The notes: generated by a model from the letters alone, not told the origin. 64,000 bases of DNA from Pyrrhosoma nymphula (GCA_963573305.1 OY754327.1:144810855-144874854); one strand, 5' to 3'; shown: positions 22,911 through 36,429, counted from the stretch's first letter. Numbers and translations: made by a program.

Positions 22911-25900
22911 CGATGAGAAGTCTATCAAATGAGATCAAAAAAACTTCGCATATTTGCAATGTAAGTCAACTGACCGCGGTTTTGTCTCGCTCCAAGTAAG
23001 AATTTTGTATGCTATGATTTGTTCAAGCCCAGGTAAACTTAATGCCAAGCCACAGTAGACTGAATAATCCTTGTGATCTCGCAAACTATTAGAAAGAGGC
23101 TTCTAAGACTATACCAAGCTTTTTTGCGTATTTTGCTGTCACGTGTTTTGCCACTTTTTGTGCGAGTGGTTTTAAGTATGTAATTATCATAATAAACAGT
23201 CATCTATCCAAAAATCGATTTTCTGCTGCGCGCCTCTCCATTTTACTTTGTTTTTTTGAAACAATTTCAAGGTTACTAAAAAAAAAGTAACGTAAAAGTA
23301 AAGTAGTAGAAAGCTGCTGCGGTGGTTTTCTGGTGTCTTTGACAATGAGTGTTATTCTGTACCGATCCACACGGTCTGAACATTCACTCATGTGAACGGG
23401 GGCTGCCACCCGCTCCTTCGGGTTACTGCCTCCGTTATCGCTGGTGAAAGCAAAGGTTCTTTGAATATGCTACAAACTATATTCTACCAAACTGGGGGAA
23501 AGCCACTCGTCAAGTTAGGGGCCGGCATCTGCACAAGTTTTCGTTGCATTTTTGTGTCATCTTTACCGAGGATATGGCCCCGTACACTCAAGATACCGCC
23601 ATCTTTTGTCCCTTACTGCTTATTCAATGAGTAAACTCGCTTATTTCGCAGCTAACCTCTTTATATAGATGTCGAGCAAACATCCGGAATCCGTCGGATA
23701 CACTCGTTAGCCGTAAGTATAGCTCCGAGTTCATAAAAGACCACCGGAAGGTGGGATAAGCAAGTGAATAAGACTTCATGAAAAATCTGTAATGAATATT
23801 GATGCGATTCGCTCCATTTGCGGCAGTACTATATCCTACGGTGGTGTCTCTGAAGCCATTGACGTATTATGGAGGCGCGTAAAAATGCATACGATTTCAG
23901 GCCATAACACAGCAAAAGTCTGTATATTAGACCAAATAGATACACGGAATGGTTATTTAACCATGAAGGTAATGCCTTGTTAGAGCATACCTTCGCATTT
24001 TTCCAACAATAAAGTGGTATTTTTTTGAGAGAGCCTTCAGTAGGTATGCCGGAAATTTGTTTGATAAAAAATGTACAGATTATATCCTGACAGAGTAAGA
24101 ATACTCCATTTCATCAGCAAAAAATATTATTTAGTCACTTTTGTTCACGTAGCACCTTTATTTAATAATAATAAATACATTTGTAAAACTGAAATTAGTT
24201 TAGTTTTATTTTTACACTAAAGCTAATTAATTAGATTGGACTTTGAGGGATAACCTAGGTTGTAAGTATAAGTAATATACGTATAAGGACATTCAAAAGT
24301 GAATTTGGAATTGTTTTATTCATGAATTGTTAATTATAAATAACTGGGATTCAGAATTTGAGAAGAACAGGATTTGGATTCGAGTTTCAAAATTGAGGGT
24401 TTGTTTTGAAAAAAAAAATTCGTATCCAAAAAATTTTGGGATTTCACTCATCACAATTCAAAATAATTAATGAAACTAATAATACCAATGTGGCATGCCC
24501 TTTTATATAGTGTTATTAATCGACATGTATTATAATGAACCCTTTGCGTTTCCCAACTTTCATTCTCTTAGATGTTATAGGCGTCTTTGTTCTTCAAGCA
24601 AAATCCGTATGTATCTGTTTTACTTTCTCGGAATGGGTGCGCGAAACCAATTCCTGGGATTGGAAGATATGAAGGTATAGAATAAAATTGGTTTAAATGG
24701 TGGATTTTTCCTGTTTCATGTCAGTTTGGATAATTTTCAGTAAAATTATGGAATCTTGGCTCGTCTGGGATATTTATTCGTGCAATGGCTCTGGAAACAT
24801 ACCTGTCATGAGGAGTACTTATAATGCGTTCTTCTAATTTCAAAATCCTGATCCTATCAATTCAATAAAAGAAGTTTAATATTTTCATTTATTTTGCTAT
24901 CAAATTGAAATGTATTAACATTATAAATTCATTTGAAGGCAACCCTACAGAAAAAATTATCATCTCAGAGTTAATAGTTGTCTCTGTCGCTTCCATTGCC
25001 GTATGAAAGCAAATGCCTTTAAATTCTCTATTGTTTATCTAACATTCAGTAAATGTTCCTCGGTTTGAATATTAATGCCAGGCAAACAAAGCACACCAGG
25101 AAATGTTTTTTGACCTTCTTCCTTTGCCACTCGAAAATGGTGATAAAGATTGAAGTTTTTGCAGTCATTTTAGTGTTCAGGTAAAAAACTGGGTTTTGCT
25201 TGAATATCATACAATTTGTCACATAAGACCCTATAAATGTCTTAAATCAACCGTTGGGAAGTTTGCTCTCACAAAGCTCTCTATAATGAAACTACAAAAT
25301 TGAATTAAAATATCTCGGGCTCCTGTCAAAGGCTTGATCACTGGCTTTTCAAAGGCTATGTTTACAGTATCTGTTACAATTCCAGTACTATTTGTATCCG
25401 AGTTTTATGGAGGATGTAATTTACTAAAATACTCGTTTTGTCTTCTGTAACATCAAACAAATATCACTGATATTTATATCTTTTATAAAGTATGTGCAAT
25501 TTATCAAAGAAATTTTAAATGTGGCCCAAAGCTGTAGTAATGATTTTTCAATTTTTATGGACCAGTAAATTCAGCTAAGTGTTCTCACACTGAAAGAACT
25601 GATTAAATCGAGCAGTTCCTAGCGAATATTCATTAGCCTGAATTTTATTAGGAATATTTTTATTTAAAAAGGAAAACCTTTTACTTATTATTTTCTGCCA
25701 ATGTTTGGTGAATTTATTTGGTGATTTTGGTGATTTTCAGCACTATAGTTTGGTGGGTAACATGGAATGAGAAGGAATTCAAGAGTTTTAGGCATATATC
25801 GAGTAGAGAAATTCCGGAACTATGCTTATTTAAAAAAATAATGGAGCCAACGTGCGCAGAAAAACGCCTACTGACGGGAGAGTGTACTGCAGAAGAGAAT

Positions 25901-26214
25901 ACTAATACATGGTCACAGCCAAGGAGGTTAGAAAAGAAATGGAGGTGACATATCAATTGATTCTTGAAGTCAATTCTGCCATTCCAGTCGGTACAGTCCT
26001 CCTTCCTCTGGCTTACGTGTCCGGCGGTTGCATTCGATTTTCGTCAAATCTAAGTTAAACCCCACTAGCAAGGCGATGTTTTGTGGCTGGTTTGGCAACA
26101 CCTACTCGGCACAAAATCCCTCCCAAGCACCCCTATTCTTGCTTCGCTCTCAACCATGAGTGTTCACGGTCATGCCTCCTCCATTTCATTTTAACTTCCT
26201 TGGTCACATCATGA
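22911..26214. other. AT-rich stretch with no recognisable feature
   Basis: About 3.3 kb. The part 23380-23600 is somewhat GC-richer and contains an 80-codon frame without resemblance to a known protein. The rest is AT-rich with short frames only. Nothing is supported. Confidence 0.4.
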
Positions 26215-26320
26215 GTCCAAGGTAAAATCTTGAAAATTCAAGGAAAAATATGTCGCCGCCGGCATTCGATCCCAGACTCTCTGCGTTGGAAACCGCCGCG
26301 CCAGCCGCTGGACAGATAGC
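26215..26320 (-). repeat. tRNA-derived SINE-like repeat (minus strand)
   Basis: Read on the minus strand, the segment has an A-box-like TGGCGCGGCGG (26292-26302) followed after about 20 bases by a B-box-like GGGATCGAATGCC (26261-26273), then GGCGACATATTTTTCC. This order and spacing is that of a tRNA-derived SINE head. A true tRNA gene is unlikely because no cloverleaf with a paired acceptor stem is apparent. The tail end and target duplication could not be fixed. Confidence 0.5.
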
Positions 26321-27190
26321 ATTCCTCTCGCGGTGCGCGCTCCAACGCATTTTCCCCGGCACCGACCTCGATCCGAGCAGCAGTTCATCAACACCTCCTC
26401 CCGTAGCCCGCGTCCAAATTTTCCACGGCAACGATCGTGCACCGACCAAGGCGCGCACGAACGCCGAGGAGAGTCGAGGAGCTCGGTGAGGGGAGGGAGT
26501 GCGGGAGGGGAGCAGGGGGGCGAGGGGCAACACGGGGGGTGGGAAGGGAAGGCGGTGTGTGCTGTGGGGTGTGTTTAAAGGCGTTTAATCCCTGTCAAGA
26601 AGCGCTCCGGTACCTTGTAATTTCTCGCTGGGGCGCGGCCAGAGTCGAGTCTCTCTCTCTGTCTCTCGGGAAAGGTGGAGAGGTGATGTCAAGGACGGAT
26701 TGGGAGGACCTCTCGCGGTGGGGATGGGGATTGAGTCCCTGCTCCCGCCTCTGCCGCCGATCTCGCTGGCCCAGAATGGTAACAGCCCCCTCTCCTTCAG
26801 CCCGGCCCACCACATCCGCCCGCCGCCTCCGGTGCCCCCCCCCCTCCCGCCCTCCGAGCTCTCGCGCCCCCTTCCTCCATTCCTGCAACCACTCCAACTC
26901 CAACCTCCTGCGATACCGCCTCGTTTCTCCGTCTGCAGAGTTTTCTGCGGGGGAGTGGGGGGTGGGTGAATTTGACGCCGCGGGTCTCCCCGCCAGCCCC
27001 TACCGACCCCTCTTCCCTTCCCCCTCCAACACCCCCGCTCGACCCCTCTTTCAGTGTTTCTCCTCGCCTCTCTAAATGTCCCCTTTCCTTTAGCTCTCGC
27101 CACCGCCACAGAAGAGTGGGGGGACTGGAACCGTTGCGTTGGTCGACCCAAATGACCAAAAGGTCGCCGCGACCAAAACATCGCCGCCCC
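26240..27190. promoter_or_regulatory. CpG-rich island with polarity flip
   Basis: CpG is frequent at 26240-26480 (partly from the SINE-like repeat) and around 26580-26720. A purine block (26460-26560) is followed by a long pyrimidine block (26740-27080). The minus-strand 236-codon and plus-strand 212-codon open frames run through the same bases in opposite directions and read as Arg/Gly/Pro-rich low complexity, so I do not call either. A promoter or first exon is possible but cannot be shown. Confidence 0.3.
26648..26668 (+). repeat. (CT)n microsatellite
   Basis: Short CT-dinucleotide run with one G interruption inside the island. Confidence 0.6.
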
Positions 27191-27199
27191 TTCGGTGCA

Positions 27200-28389
27200 G
27201 CGTTCTTTTACCAGGCTCATTTGAATATGTTTATGGTGGGTAATCGCAAAAAGACACAGTGATCTATATTGTTTACTTAAGTATGACACGCTCATAAATT
27301 CACTGTGTACAGTGCTCCTATGTGGTCGAATTTCAGAATATTCGTCTTTGGGGTCTTCAAGATGGTGCTTGACTTTGATTTGGACGATCCAGAACGTTTA
27401 GGCAAAATATTTAGTCAATGTTTTGTTGAAGGTTTTTTAAACCCTAACAACAATAATTAGGTATGGAATATAAATCTCGTAGACTAGAAAAGTATTTTAT
27501 ATTCAATCATTTAACTGTATTATATACAAAATTGAAATATGCATTTGAAGTGAATGTTCATATTGTCTTCGGAACAATTCATAGCATTTTCACTGAGGTA
27601 ATATGATATGGGCATAGGCAGTGTGTGCTACAATTTGCACCACTGCACTCCCTTGTATATATATTTCATACTTTTTATTCAGGAATATTAAATTTTAAAC
27701 CGTTTTTCATATTGCTGAAATAACGAGTTAAATCATGTTTATCTTGCAATTAAATATGGTTTTGACTGATTTATGATGTGAAAGGTACATTCATCAATGA
27801 TTAATCATCATTCTTGTAAAGAACGAGAGTGCTCTGAAGCTTTAACGATTACTCCCGTTAAATCGGTGGAAACATATAATTAATTGAACACCCAAAGTTA
27901 AATATAATAAAACTCCTCACAAATGAAATAGGTGTCCATGCTATTTATTATTTTTCTTGGGTGTGAGGAGAGAAGCATCCTTAGGTATTAAATAATATGT
28001 CACGCTGAATGTTATGTCTAATCGCACGCTGCTAAATTAATCCATCAAAATTAGTGCTTTGCTTTCCTAAAAGCTAAATGTGTAACGTGGGCATTGAGCA
28101 TTGATTTTCCTCTCTGAGGAGCACAACGCGGCACATTTACGGATCGGAGGGTATGGTTGGCAGACGTAGGTCATTCACCTTTGGTAATCGTTTTAGCTTT
28201 AAGTGTAGTTCCGATATGATTGTTATTTAGAGTCCATAATCACCCTAATCCTTAAGGATAATGTATGTCCCCCATGACATACGGTATGCTTCAAGTCTTG
28301 CTTGCGTTGCATGTTTTATTTTGCAATGACAATGGAAAAATCCAACAATCTCAGGTATAAAAGGCCAACGTTAACTTCGTTTTATAATT
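27200..28389. other. AT-rich stretch with no recognisable feature
   Basis: Ordinary AT-rich DNA with many stop codons in all frames. No repeat ends were noticed. Confidence 0.45.
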
Positions 28390-28809
28390 TCATTTCCTTA
28401 TCACTTTAGATGTATTTTTACTTTGCCAGAATCTCCGTAAATATTGTTCCGAATTTTTCCAGTTCTCATGAACAGGTTGACTCATTCTATACTGGAGTCT
28501 GCGTATCCGGCGCCAATCCGCCGCAAAACCCTCAGAACATAGCAGTAAATTCAGCTGGTGATACTTTGGCTCCAGAGCAGAGCGTATCTCCCGCATTTCA
28601 TTTAGGTAAAGGTTTTCCATAATTGCAGCGTTGAAACAGCAAAGGAAAATGCTTCGTGATTCTGAGGATATTATCCAACTGTATGGACAAACACTATGGA
28701 AATAATTCGTGTACCCTAGAGTTATTTTAGTCCTCCTCCACCATTGAAAATATTTCTCTGCATAAGGTATTGTTTCCACCTCTGAGCAATATAGGTACAC
28801 ATGTGTCAA
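28390..28809 (-). other. Unassigned 139-codon open frame
   Basis: A minus-strand frame of 139 codons is open in DNA of fairly low GC, which is longer than expected by chance. It is rich in W, Y, R and S (for example GFAADWRRIRRLQYRMSQ) and lacks any motif I can name. There is no visible signal peptide or membrane segment. It may be a decayed transposon fragment or a chance frame. No splice signals clearly bound it. Confidence 0.15.
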
Positions 28810-29017
28810 ATTTGCTATTTAAATGAGTTGAATGTTTAAAACAACGTGCGCTGCAACTGACCAAAAGCTTAAGATTATTTTAAGTGCTGATAATATTATT
28901 TTAATAGTGATAAGGAGCATGAGGAGCAAGGAGGATAAGGAGTGTATCATGGAGCTTGAAAATGCTTTACTCGCAGTCTTAGTTTTATCTAATGAAATTG
29001 ATGTAAGCCGCATAAGT

Positions 29018-29096
29018 GTTTTAGCTCAAACAGTAAATACTATATCTGTAAATCAGGCAGATCAAAGTTCACACAAAAGTTTAAAGTTCAAGCAGT
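29018..29096 (+). repeat. Short diverged tandem duplication
   Basis: A unit of about 28 bases around CAGTAAATACTATATCTGTAA (29030-29050) recurs with several changes at about 29083-29115. The copies are about 55 bases apart. It is a local duplication without known function. Confidence 0.35.
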
Positions 29097-29394
29097 AAGT
29101 ACTGTATCTGTAAAGTCAATAGCATAAGTTGATCGTATCCAACCTTAAGCCAGGGACGACGCTCCATGCATATGGATGGAAATTGTTTTCTCGTTATTTT
29201 TGACTTTACTAAATAATTGGTATCACGAATTTTTACGACTCATGTAACAATTTACTATCCACGTAATAACCTTGTGATGGTTGAACCTCTTTCGACTCGT
29301 GATTGCTGCTATTCTATGAAGTGCCTCGAGAGGGCACGTTTTGCTCCGTTCGAGGGCACGTAACCTCTAGTGTGTGTACTTCGCATTCTATGCC

Positions 29395-29660
29395 TCTCTC
29401 TCCCTCCCATAAGTATCTGTCTCCCGTCCATCCCGCCGTCTCCAAGGCGAATGGGCTCTCCCTCGCCTCCTTCTCCCTGCCCCCCCCCCCGCCCCCATCA
29501 GCCCACTCGCCTCCGCTATTTGTCTCTCGTCCTCCCCTCCCACTCCCTCCTCACCTGTTCCCTCCTCTGGGCCAGTCGAGAGCTCCTCTTGTGGTCGTAT
29601 TATTCTCTCCTCTCTTTCTCCGTCCGTCACCTGTTTGAATTCTCTCTGTCGCCCCCAGGG
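29395..29660. other. Pyrimidine-rich block
   Basis: The plus strand is C/T-rich with a C run near 29481-29492. Open frames in two plus frames and one minus frame overlap here and are low-complexity. Confidence 0.5.
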
Positions 29661-32429
29661 CATGGCCTGCCATTATAACGAAAGCTATTTCGAACAAATG
29701 TATGGGATATCATATGCTTGCTCCACTTCTTTCCACTGGCATTAAATAATTCATAACGTCTCTCTTGAATGGGGAGTTTTCTAATCTATTCTGGTTATCT
29801 ATTTCCTTATCTCGTTTCAGTCCAGACATAGGAGAAGTAATGCTTACATTACTGTGGAACGAAAATTGGATTTCCTCTCCAATGGCACTGAAGTCAAGAC
29901 CTTGAGTGTTTTGTTATTTTGTTTGGTCTCCGGTACTTTGGATTCTCACGATAACCATCTTATTATTCGAATGAGCTTTGAAGTTCTGTCGTAAATGAAT
30001 CACAGTAACCAAGAAATCATTAAACTCGTATGTTGTATGTACCCAAATAAATATGGAATAAGACTCCATATACCAGAAAATAGCCAAGTATGTTTTAGTC
30101 AAGGATTTGAGTGTTGTAGCTATGACAAGTTTTGTGCATTTGGTAACCTTATTGAGAGTACAAAATAATGCTTTCAACTCGAATCCGAAGGTGTCCTTAT
30201 TTCACGATATTTGTTACCTGCTCAATATAAAAGTTGGTAGCGTTCTGCTATATTTATGAACTCTTGCTTCATAATCTTCTTGGATTTTTCGTTTCCACTC
30301 ACTGACTATTGGACGAATTATTACTATTTAAAAAAAGATATTGTTAATGATGGATTGATTCTGCGAAAACCGTTAAGCCACAGATACGAGACATAAGGTA
30401 ACTATATTCCTCAAGAATGTTCTTTCTACTAATCTTGTATTCTATGAAAGGTCAACCTATATTCACCTGTAACAACTAACGAGATATTTACTGATTTTCA
30501 GCCATTGTTGATTCTTATTTTTTGCAATAGAGATAGTTAAGACACCAAATATTTGGGTCCCAACATAGTAAGTTCCTGGAAAATGAAAGCCATTTAGTTA
30601 CTTGATTATGTAAAATTTAGTCTTCTCTTGATGAGATCAACTAAGTAAAAACTACTCTGATATTCATGAAAAGTTATTCACTCCTGTGAATGATATTATT
30701 TGAATATAAAGCATGCTATAGAAAGTTGTGTTCATCTCAAGTAATTGTTATGAAAAAGAGATAATATCAGTGAAGATAATATATATTTACGCATGTTTTT
30801 TCTTGTTACTGTGTATTTGATGCGCAAAAGTACCGTAACAAGAGATTTTTATATTATTTCACCAATAAAGCACCACACCTACAAGTGACTATTTAATCTT
30901 GTCTCGCAGGTTTAATTAACACCCCCTTCAAGACGCTGAATGGATTGAGTTTCCCCGCTGGTTCATTTTTATGATGTACATGACGCTGAAATATTCTCTT
31001 AACCATTAAAATTGATGTGCTTCAAAACGAAACGCGTATTTCGGTGAACCAAGTAAGCATCATTAGTAGCGGCCAAGCACATTAGTTGAAAGAAGAACGA
31101 GTGAATCGTGACAGCCGTGTTTGTAAAGATGATTTCCTTTGGTATTTTACACTTAATTCTCCGGAGAGCTAGCTTTTCTAAGGTGATGGCATGCTTGATG
31201 GCCAAATCTTTTTCAAAAGAAATATTTGACGTGTTGGAGAAATGTATTTTGATTGATTTTATGTGCGGTTCGCTTGCTGAAATCTTTAACGTAGTATTTT
31301 TTTCACTCGACCGATTCGAACATAATTTATGGGGTCAGAAATGGGATAGAAATATTTCTTTGGGTAGGGAACCGAAATGGGAATAAGATAAACATAAGTC
31401 GCGAATTTTCATAATAACTAGGAGTTATCCATCCATTGAATTTCATTATTTCTTCCCTCGTGATTCTTTTTATCGTTAGTCAAGTATTTTATTTGATTCG
31501 GATGAGACATTGAGACGGTATATTTTACTAAGGATTCGTTTGTTAGATACAACATCTGACGGGCTTACATGATAAGAATAACGATCACTGTATAATAATA
31601 ATTTCGTTGCATTATAGTTACAAATTTAGTACTGTAAAAGGTTCATCGTGCAAAATAACATTGGGTACTGTGTTTAATATTTGCATGCGGGGATTGCTTC
31701 TGAAGTAAGTACCTACTCTCTTTCACCCTATCAAATACCATTTATACTAGTAAATCGTTAATATAAAATCTCGTCAATGCCTATTGCTTTCAAAGTTATG
31801 TATAAATGAATCATTAAAATAGCTGATTGCCGATAAGATTTTTTGCTATTATTCTCTTACGATTTTAATTTCATTAAGATATCTGGAAATTCCCTCATCC
31901 AGAAATGTAGTTGTTTAAGCTATGGAGTACTATTTTGTTATACTCATGTTATGGGATTTTCTCAAAGCTGTGGGGGTCTATTTTATTTTCCAGCAAAGTT
32001 TTATTTTTATTTTTCCGTAAAAGTTCACAGTAATTTTGCTGCGCTCAAATTCATACTATAATAGAAATGAAAGTCATGCCGAATAGGACTTGAAAGCTTA
32101 ATCCAAGAGGAGGGCTGAATGGCGTAACACTCTCCATCTCCTCTCCATTTGTTTATTCCATTTCAAGAGGAGGAGGTGCAGGAAAAATCGGGAGAAAGAC
32201 GGCTACGCGTGAATGATTGTCTAATAATAATCCAGCGTATTCTCGACCTGGAATTATTTCTTCTCCATTTATTCATTTCATACCATTCCATTAATAAAGT
32301 CATAAATTTCCGTTTTTATAAGGCATGCCCTTTTCCGTTCATCTCCAGTCCCGTGATCACTAATTTATTCCTATTTTATTTATTGCTTCCAATTAATGCA
32401 GCCATTTGTTTCACCTTGCACAGGTTGAA
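29661..32429. other. AT-rich stretch with no recognisable feature
   Basis: About 2.8 kb of AT-rich DNA. The frames near 29914-30177, 31108-31386 and 31843-32061 have no family resemblance and low-complexity AT-rich codons. No repeat structure was noticed. Confidence 0.4.
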
Positions 32430-34000
32430 TTATTTCCCTCTCTTCTTCCTCTCTCCCCTATCCCGTGCCCATTCCTCAACGAATGCGTTGGAACTGCTTC
32501 GTTTTCTTTTTCTAACAATTCCTGACAATTCCCTCCCACCTCCCCCCGCCATACCTCCCGCCCCGTTCCCCTACGCCGCGCCCAACCTCCTCCTCTCCCC
32601 CCTTGGCCCCCAACATGCCACGACCGACGCTTCTTCCGTATATCCCGCTCCCTATATTTACCGCGCAATTTCCCATCCTCAAAAAACAAAAGACTCCCGT
32701 CAGTTCCGCTTTCCTTTTTTTTCGTCCCGACCCCCTTCCCTCCTCGTACAAACTTCCCTCTTACTCCCCTCTCACCCGCCACGGACTGTTCCTCTCTTTC
32801 TCTCCTCTATACTTTCGCGGCGGTTACCCGCCCCGAGGTACAAAGGACGAACCGTTCAGAGGGCTGAGAGAGGGAGAGAGCGAGGCGCACTGCAATAGAG
32901 TCGACTCTTCCCGGAGAAGAACACGAGGATTATTAAAATTATTAAAAATCCATTAGCGTCATCCTCTTTTCTGCGGTGCCTTCGAGTGTTGATCTTTCCC
33001 GCCACACGTTTCCGATTGCTATGCTTGCTTCTCGCCCCCCCCCCTCCTCCCCCCTGCAGGGACCTTCCCCTATCCTTCCCTCCTCCCACTCCCTATGCTT
33101 CGACGGGAATCCCTACCTAGCCGTTCGTTGGCATACGTCTCTCCTCTCTCTCAACCCCACGTATCCTCAAAATTAATGCGGCATTGTCAATTTTATAAAT
33201 GGCGCCGGTGGACAGGGTGGTCGTTTGGGTGTGGGTAAAGGGGAGTTGGGGGGAAAGGATGAACCTATTCCTCCTCCCTTGCTTCCCTCCCCCTCGTCTC
33301 CGCTCTCAAGGGTGGAGTATCGGATGGGAGGAGGATGGACGATGGAGGAAGGGGTGGGAATGAGGCGGGAGGGAGGGGGAAGAGAGGGAGGGTTTCACCG
33401 AAGGATATGGAAGGGCGAGAGAGAGAGGAATGGAGAGGATACAAATGAACGGTCAGGAGGGAGACCCACTATCATCTCATCTGCCCCTCCCCCTTTTCTC
33501 CATTTCTATCGTGTTGGGGAGGGGGGGAACCCCGTCATTGGTGGAGAGCCCGTTTTTTCCCATCATGCAAAGTCGTGCCCCAACCAACATTCTCCACGCT
33601 CCGTGGGGCTTATTACATTGGTATCAAAGTTAATCACGAAGTTCTAGAGCCGGGGGAGTCGGGAGAGGGCGGTCACAGGACTTTCCTCCTCTCCTCCCCA
33701 GCCCTCTTCCCTCCCTCTCCCCTCACCACCCACTACCAGCCCCAACGTGCAACAACAACAATTTCCATCTTCTTCTCTCTCCCTCTTTGTTTTTCGTTCG
33801 ACTTCAGTTCATGCTCTCCTCCTCCTCCGCGGCCTTCGTAATATAGTTCCTCCCTCCTTGCATCCCATTTTTTCTCCAATTGCGTGTATCCGAAGAGTTT
33901 AAGAGGCGCTTCTCCTCCTTTTTGTCCACCTGCGTCTCTATCTCTTTGTTCCCGCATTTCCATGTATCACTCTTTGTGTCTTTCTTCCTATTTTCGAACT
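32430..34000. other. Large GC-rich island with alternating polarity
   Basis: The plus strand is pyrimidine-rich at 32440-32800 and at 33030-33110, purine-rich at 33200-33440, and pyrimidine-rich again at 33660-34000. An ATGGCGCC word (33200-33207) lies next to GAGAG clusters (33380-33440), a regulatory-looking combination by analogy with fly Polycomb-response DNA. The 249-codon plus frame (32149-32898) runs through low-complexity Pro/Ser/Phe sequence and is not credited as a gene. Confidence 0.45.
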
Positions 34001-34900
34001 TAGTCTTTCTGTTTCTGGATTACACTCTGGACCAGTTTTATGATATCCATGTAAACATCCTTTCAATATCTCTCCCATCGAGTACACTCGGGTCAGCTAA
34101 CCGATAGTTGAATACATTATAGAAAACCTAAAATTTCAGTTAACTTCGCCTAAGCGTAAAGTCTTGGTTATCTAACGGTTAAAATTTACTAGATATGATA
34201 GAGCCGGCCTTTTTTCCCTCTTTAAGTCCCTCTCTCCACATTCTCTCTCTCTATGTTTCAGCAACTATCTTTGTCTTTTGTTCAACCTGTCTTTTGGTTT
34301 ATATTTTCCCTCTCATCTTTCTCTCTCCCTCTTCCCCTATCACTGTCTTTTTCACAGTCAGCTCGTCTCTTTTCACGTCCACAGCCCCTAGTGATCTTTT
34401 TCCTCACATTCCTCGCAGCTGGTTTCCTTTTCTCATGTCTCTTCTCCCTTCCAACCTCATGATATTCTCTAGCCTCTTCTTATACAAATTTTCCTCTGCA
34501 ACCTTTCCCATTCACTGCCCTCTCTTTGCGCTTTGTTTTTACTCCTTTGACTGCAATTTATTTATTTCAGTTGCTTTTTATCCTCCTCCTGCTTGCGCAG
34601 CGGTGAATTTATCTCCAACGATCCGTCCAGCCACTATTGGTCACGAACATCAACGATAGCTCTCATCTCTAGTATTTTATCCATTTCTTCAGTTAAATAC
34701 CTCTCCCGTCTCATTTGCCTTTCTTTCACTTTTTCTTCCATACGTCTCCCATTTTTCCTCCTCCCTTACTTTGGCAGTTTCGATGATTAAATTTATTTCG
34801 AATTCTTTTTCCTTGCAGTAATCCCTTCTATTTTTCCTTTCCCCTCGCCGCAGTCTACCGTTACTGTTCTGCGTTCCTCCCTCATTCATATTTTTAGAGG
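34001..34900. other. Pyrimidine-rich (T-dominated) stretch
   Basis: C/T-rich plus strand continues with more T than C, especially at 34200-34560 and 34670-34870. Phe/Leu/Ser-rich frames result (154 codons at 34195-34659). They look like membrane proteins but are explained by composition. Confidence 0.4.
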
Positions 34901-35849
34901 CTTATTATTTTCAGTCCAGTTTTTACGACCTCGTTTTGAAAACCTGTGACGAATGAGTTTTTTATCCATCCCGCTATACAAAATCTCAATGGCGTATGAT
35001 TATGAACCTTTCGTTTCGCGTTACCTCACCATAGCATTTATTCTACGTGGAGAGATGGCAAATCACAGAATGGCGATTAAATCGAAGCACTCATTTGTAA
35101 ATAAAATTTCTCCGATTACTCTGAGAATTGACATTTATTTGGTTTTCAGATTTTAAAACGACATATTTTGGTGTTCTGAACTTGGTGGCACTCGGCAAAG
35201 GAGAGTGTGGGTTCATTAAGGGAAGTTTGCCCAAAGGAGTTGGCAGAGGAACCGAAGATATCTCGTGGTGACATCTTGAGGGACCCTTGGTTCCGTTTTC
35301 TCATCATCCTCGTATCCTCTCCCCGACACTAAGTTTTGCACTGGCGAATGACACCAGGTTTAGCGATTTCTATACATCTATTTGAACTCAACCTCTAATA
35401 ATTCTGCTAATAACCTCTAATAACTGCTGCAGAAAGAATTGCCCCAGATGATAATAGAGGATTCCATAATTTACAGTGGAACAGTTGACGCGTCCTGGGG
35501 GTACCACCTTTCATGAATTTAATTTCGTTATTTAAAAGTTAAAAATAATATATCTTGTTTTAATTACCGTTAGTGCTTCAGGACTAATATTTTGATCTTT
35601 CTTCAACTACCCACTGTATATTTTGTGACCACTGAGATCGCATGTTGCCTCTCTGTCCACAATAGATGTGTGTCTATGATTAATTCAAGGTCGATACAGA
35701 TTTTTAAGGTACTGAAAGTCTTGCAGTTGATAGCAGAAAAGGAGTAACAATTATTTAATGTGTTTCATCAATTCAATCAGTTCGTATTTTCCAGCGTCCT
35801 CTCAGCGTAGTTCCATCTTGCAAATATATTTGCTTTCTTTTTACCTCCT
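34901..35849. other. AT-rich stretch with no recognisable feature
   Basis: No convincing frame, repeat or RNA gene is visible. Confidence 0.4.
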
Positions 35850-36330
35850 TTCCGGCATTTCTCTTTTACCGAGCTTATTCTTTGCTTTGCCGCTCCTCTC
35901 CTCGTGAGTATCCTTATTCCCTCCCAATCTCGGCCACCCCTCTCGGCCCACCTCGCCCTTGAACGCGCTTTCGTTTTCCTCGAGCGTTCTTCAACTGAGC
36001 CGCCTCACTCAGTCACCGTCCGCCACGGGCCCTCCCAAACCACATTCTTCCGCCTATTAAGACTCTTCCAGCCGCTCAGGCTTTTGCTGTTCTTCGGGTA
36101 TTACACGTGTCACGGAGATTGACTTCTCATTACTCATTGGCGGCGGTGAGGAGAAATTTAGCAGTTGGGTTTAAAACCTTTTTCCCCTCTCTCCCTAAGG
36201 CCCCTTCCTCAGTCGCCAATCCCTCCCCAGACCGTTCTTGGAAAATATCCCGGCGCCGTTAATCAAATGACTTCCATCTCTTTCTCTCCTCCCTCCCTCT
36301 CTCTTTCTGTCTCACTTTGAGATAATTCGG
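35850..36330. other. Pyrimidine-rich block with moderate CpG
   Basis: The plus strand is C/T-rich in two parts, 35870-36090 and 36180-36320. A 72-codon frame at 35904-36122 is not recognisable. Confidence 0.4.
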
Positions 36331-36429
36331 GGTCTCCGTTCTTTCTGTCGGTATCATCTGGTTATTCCAGTTGTTTTAAAAATAGGCAAAATGCTCTTGT
36401 CCATGAGAGAACAAAAGGTGAGCAAAGAA

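Noticed and set aside
26255..26320. True tRNA gene on the minus strand
   Set aside because: A- and B-box-like words are present but no paired acceptor stem or plausible cloverleaf was seen; a SINE head fits better.
26585..27295. 236-codon minus-strand open frame (and a 212-codon plus frame over the same bases)
   Set aside because: Both run through skewed GC-rich sequence with few possible stops and encode Arg/Gly/Pro-rich low complexity; they overlap antisense and match nothing known.
32149..32898. 249-codon plus-strand open frame
   Set aside because: It starts in ordinary AT-rich DNA but most of it lies in a pyrimidine-rich block that removes stops; the peptide is Pro/Ser/Phe-rich and other frames are open too.
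34195..34659. Apparent multi-spanning membrane protein of 154 codons
   Set aside because: Phe/Leu/Ser/Ile codons come from a T/C-rich tract; hydrophobicity is compositional and another frame shows the same.
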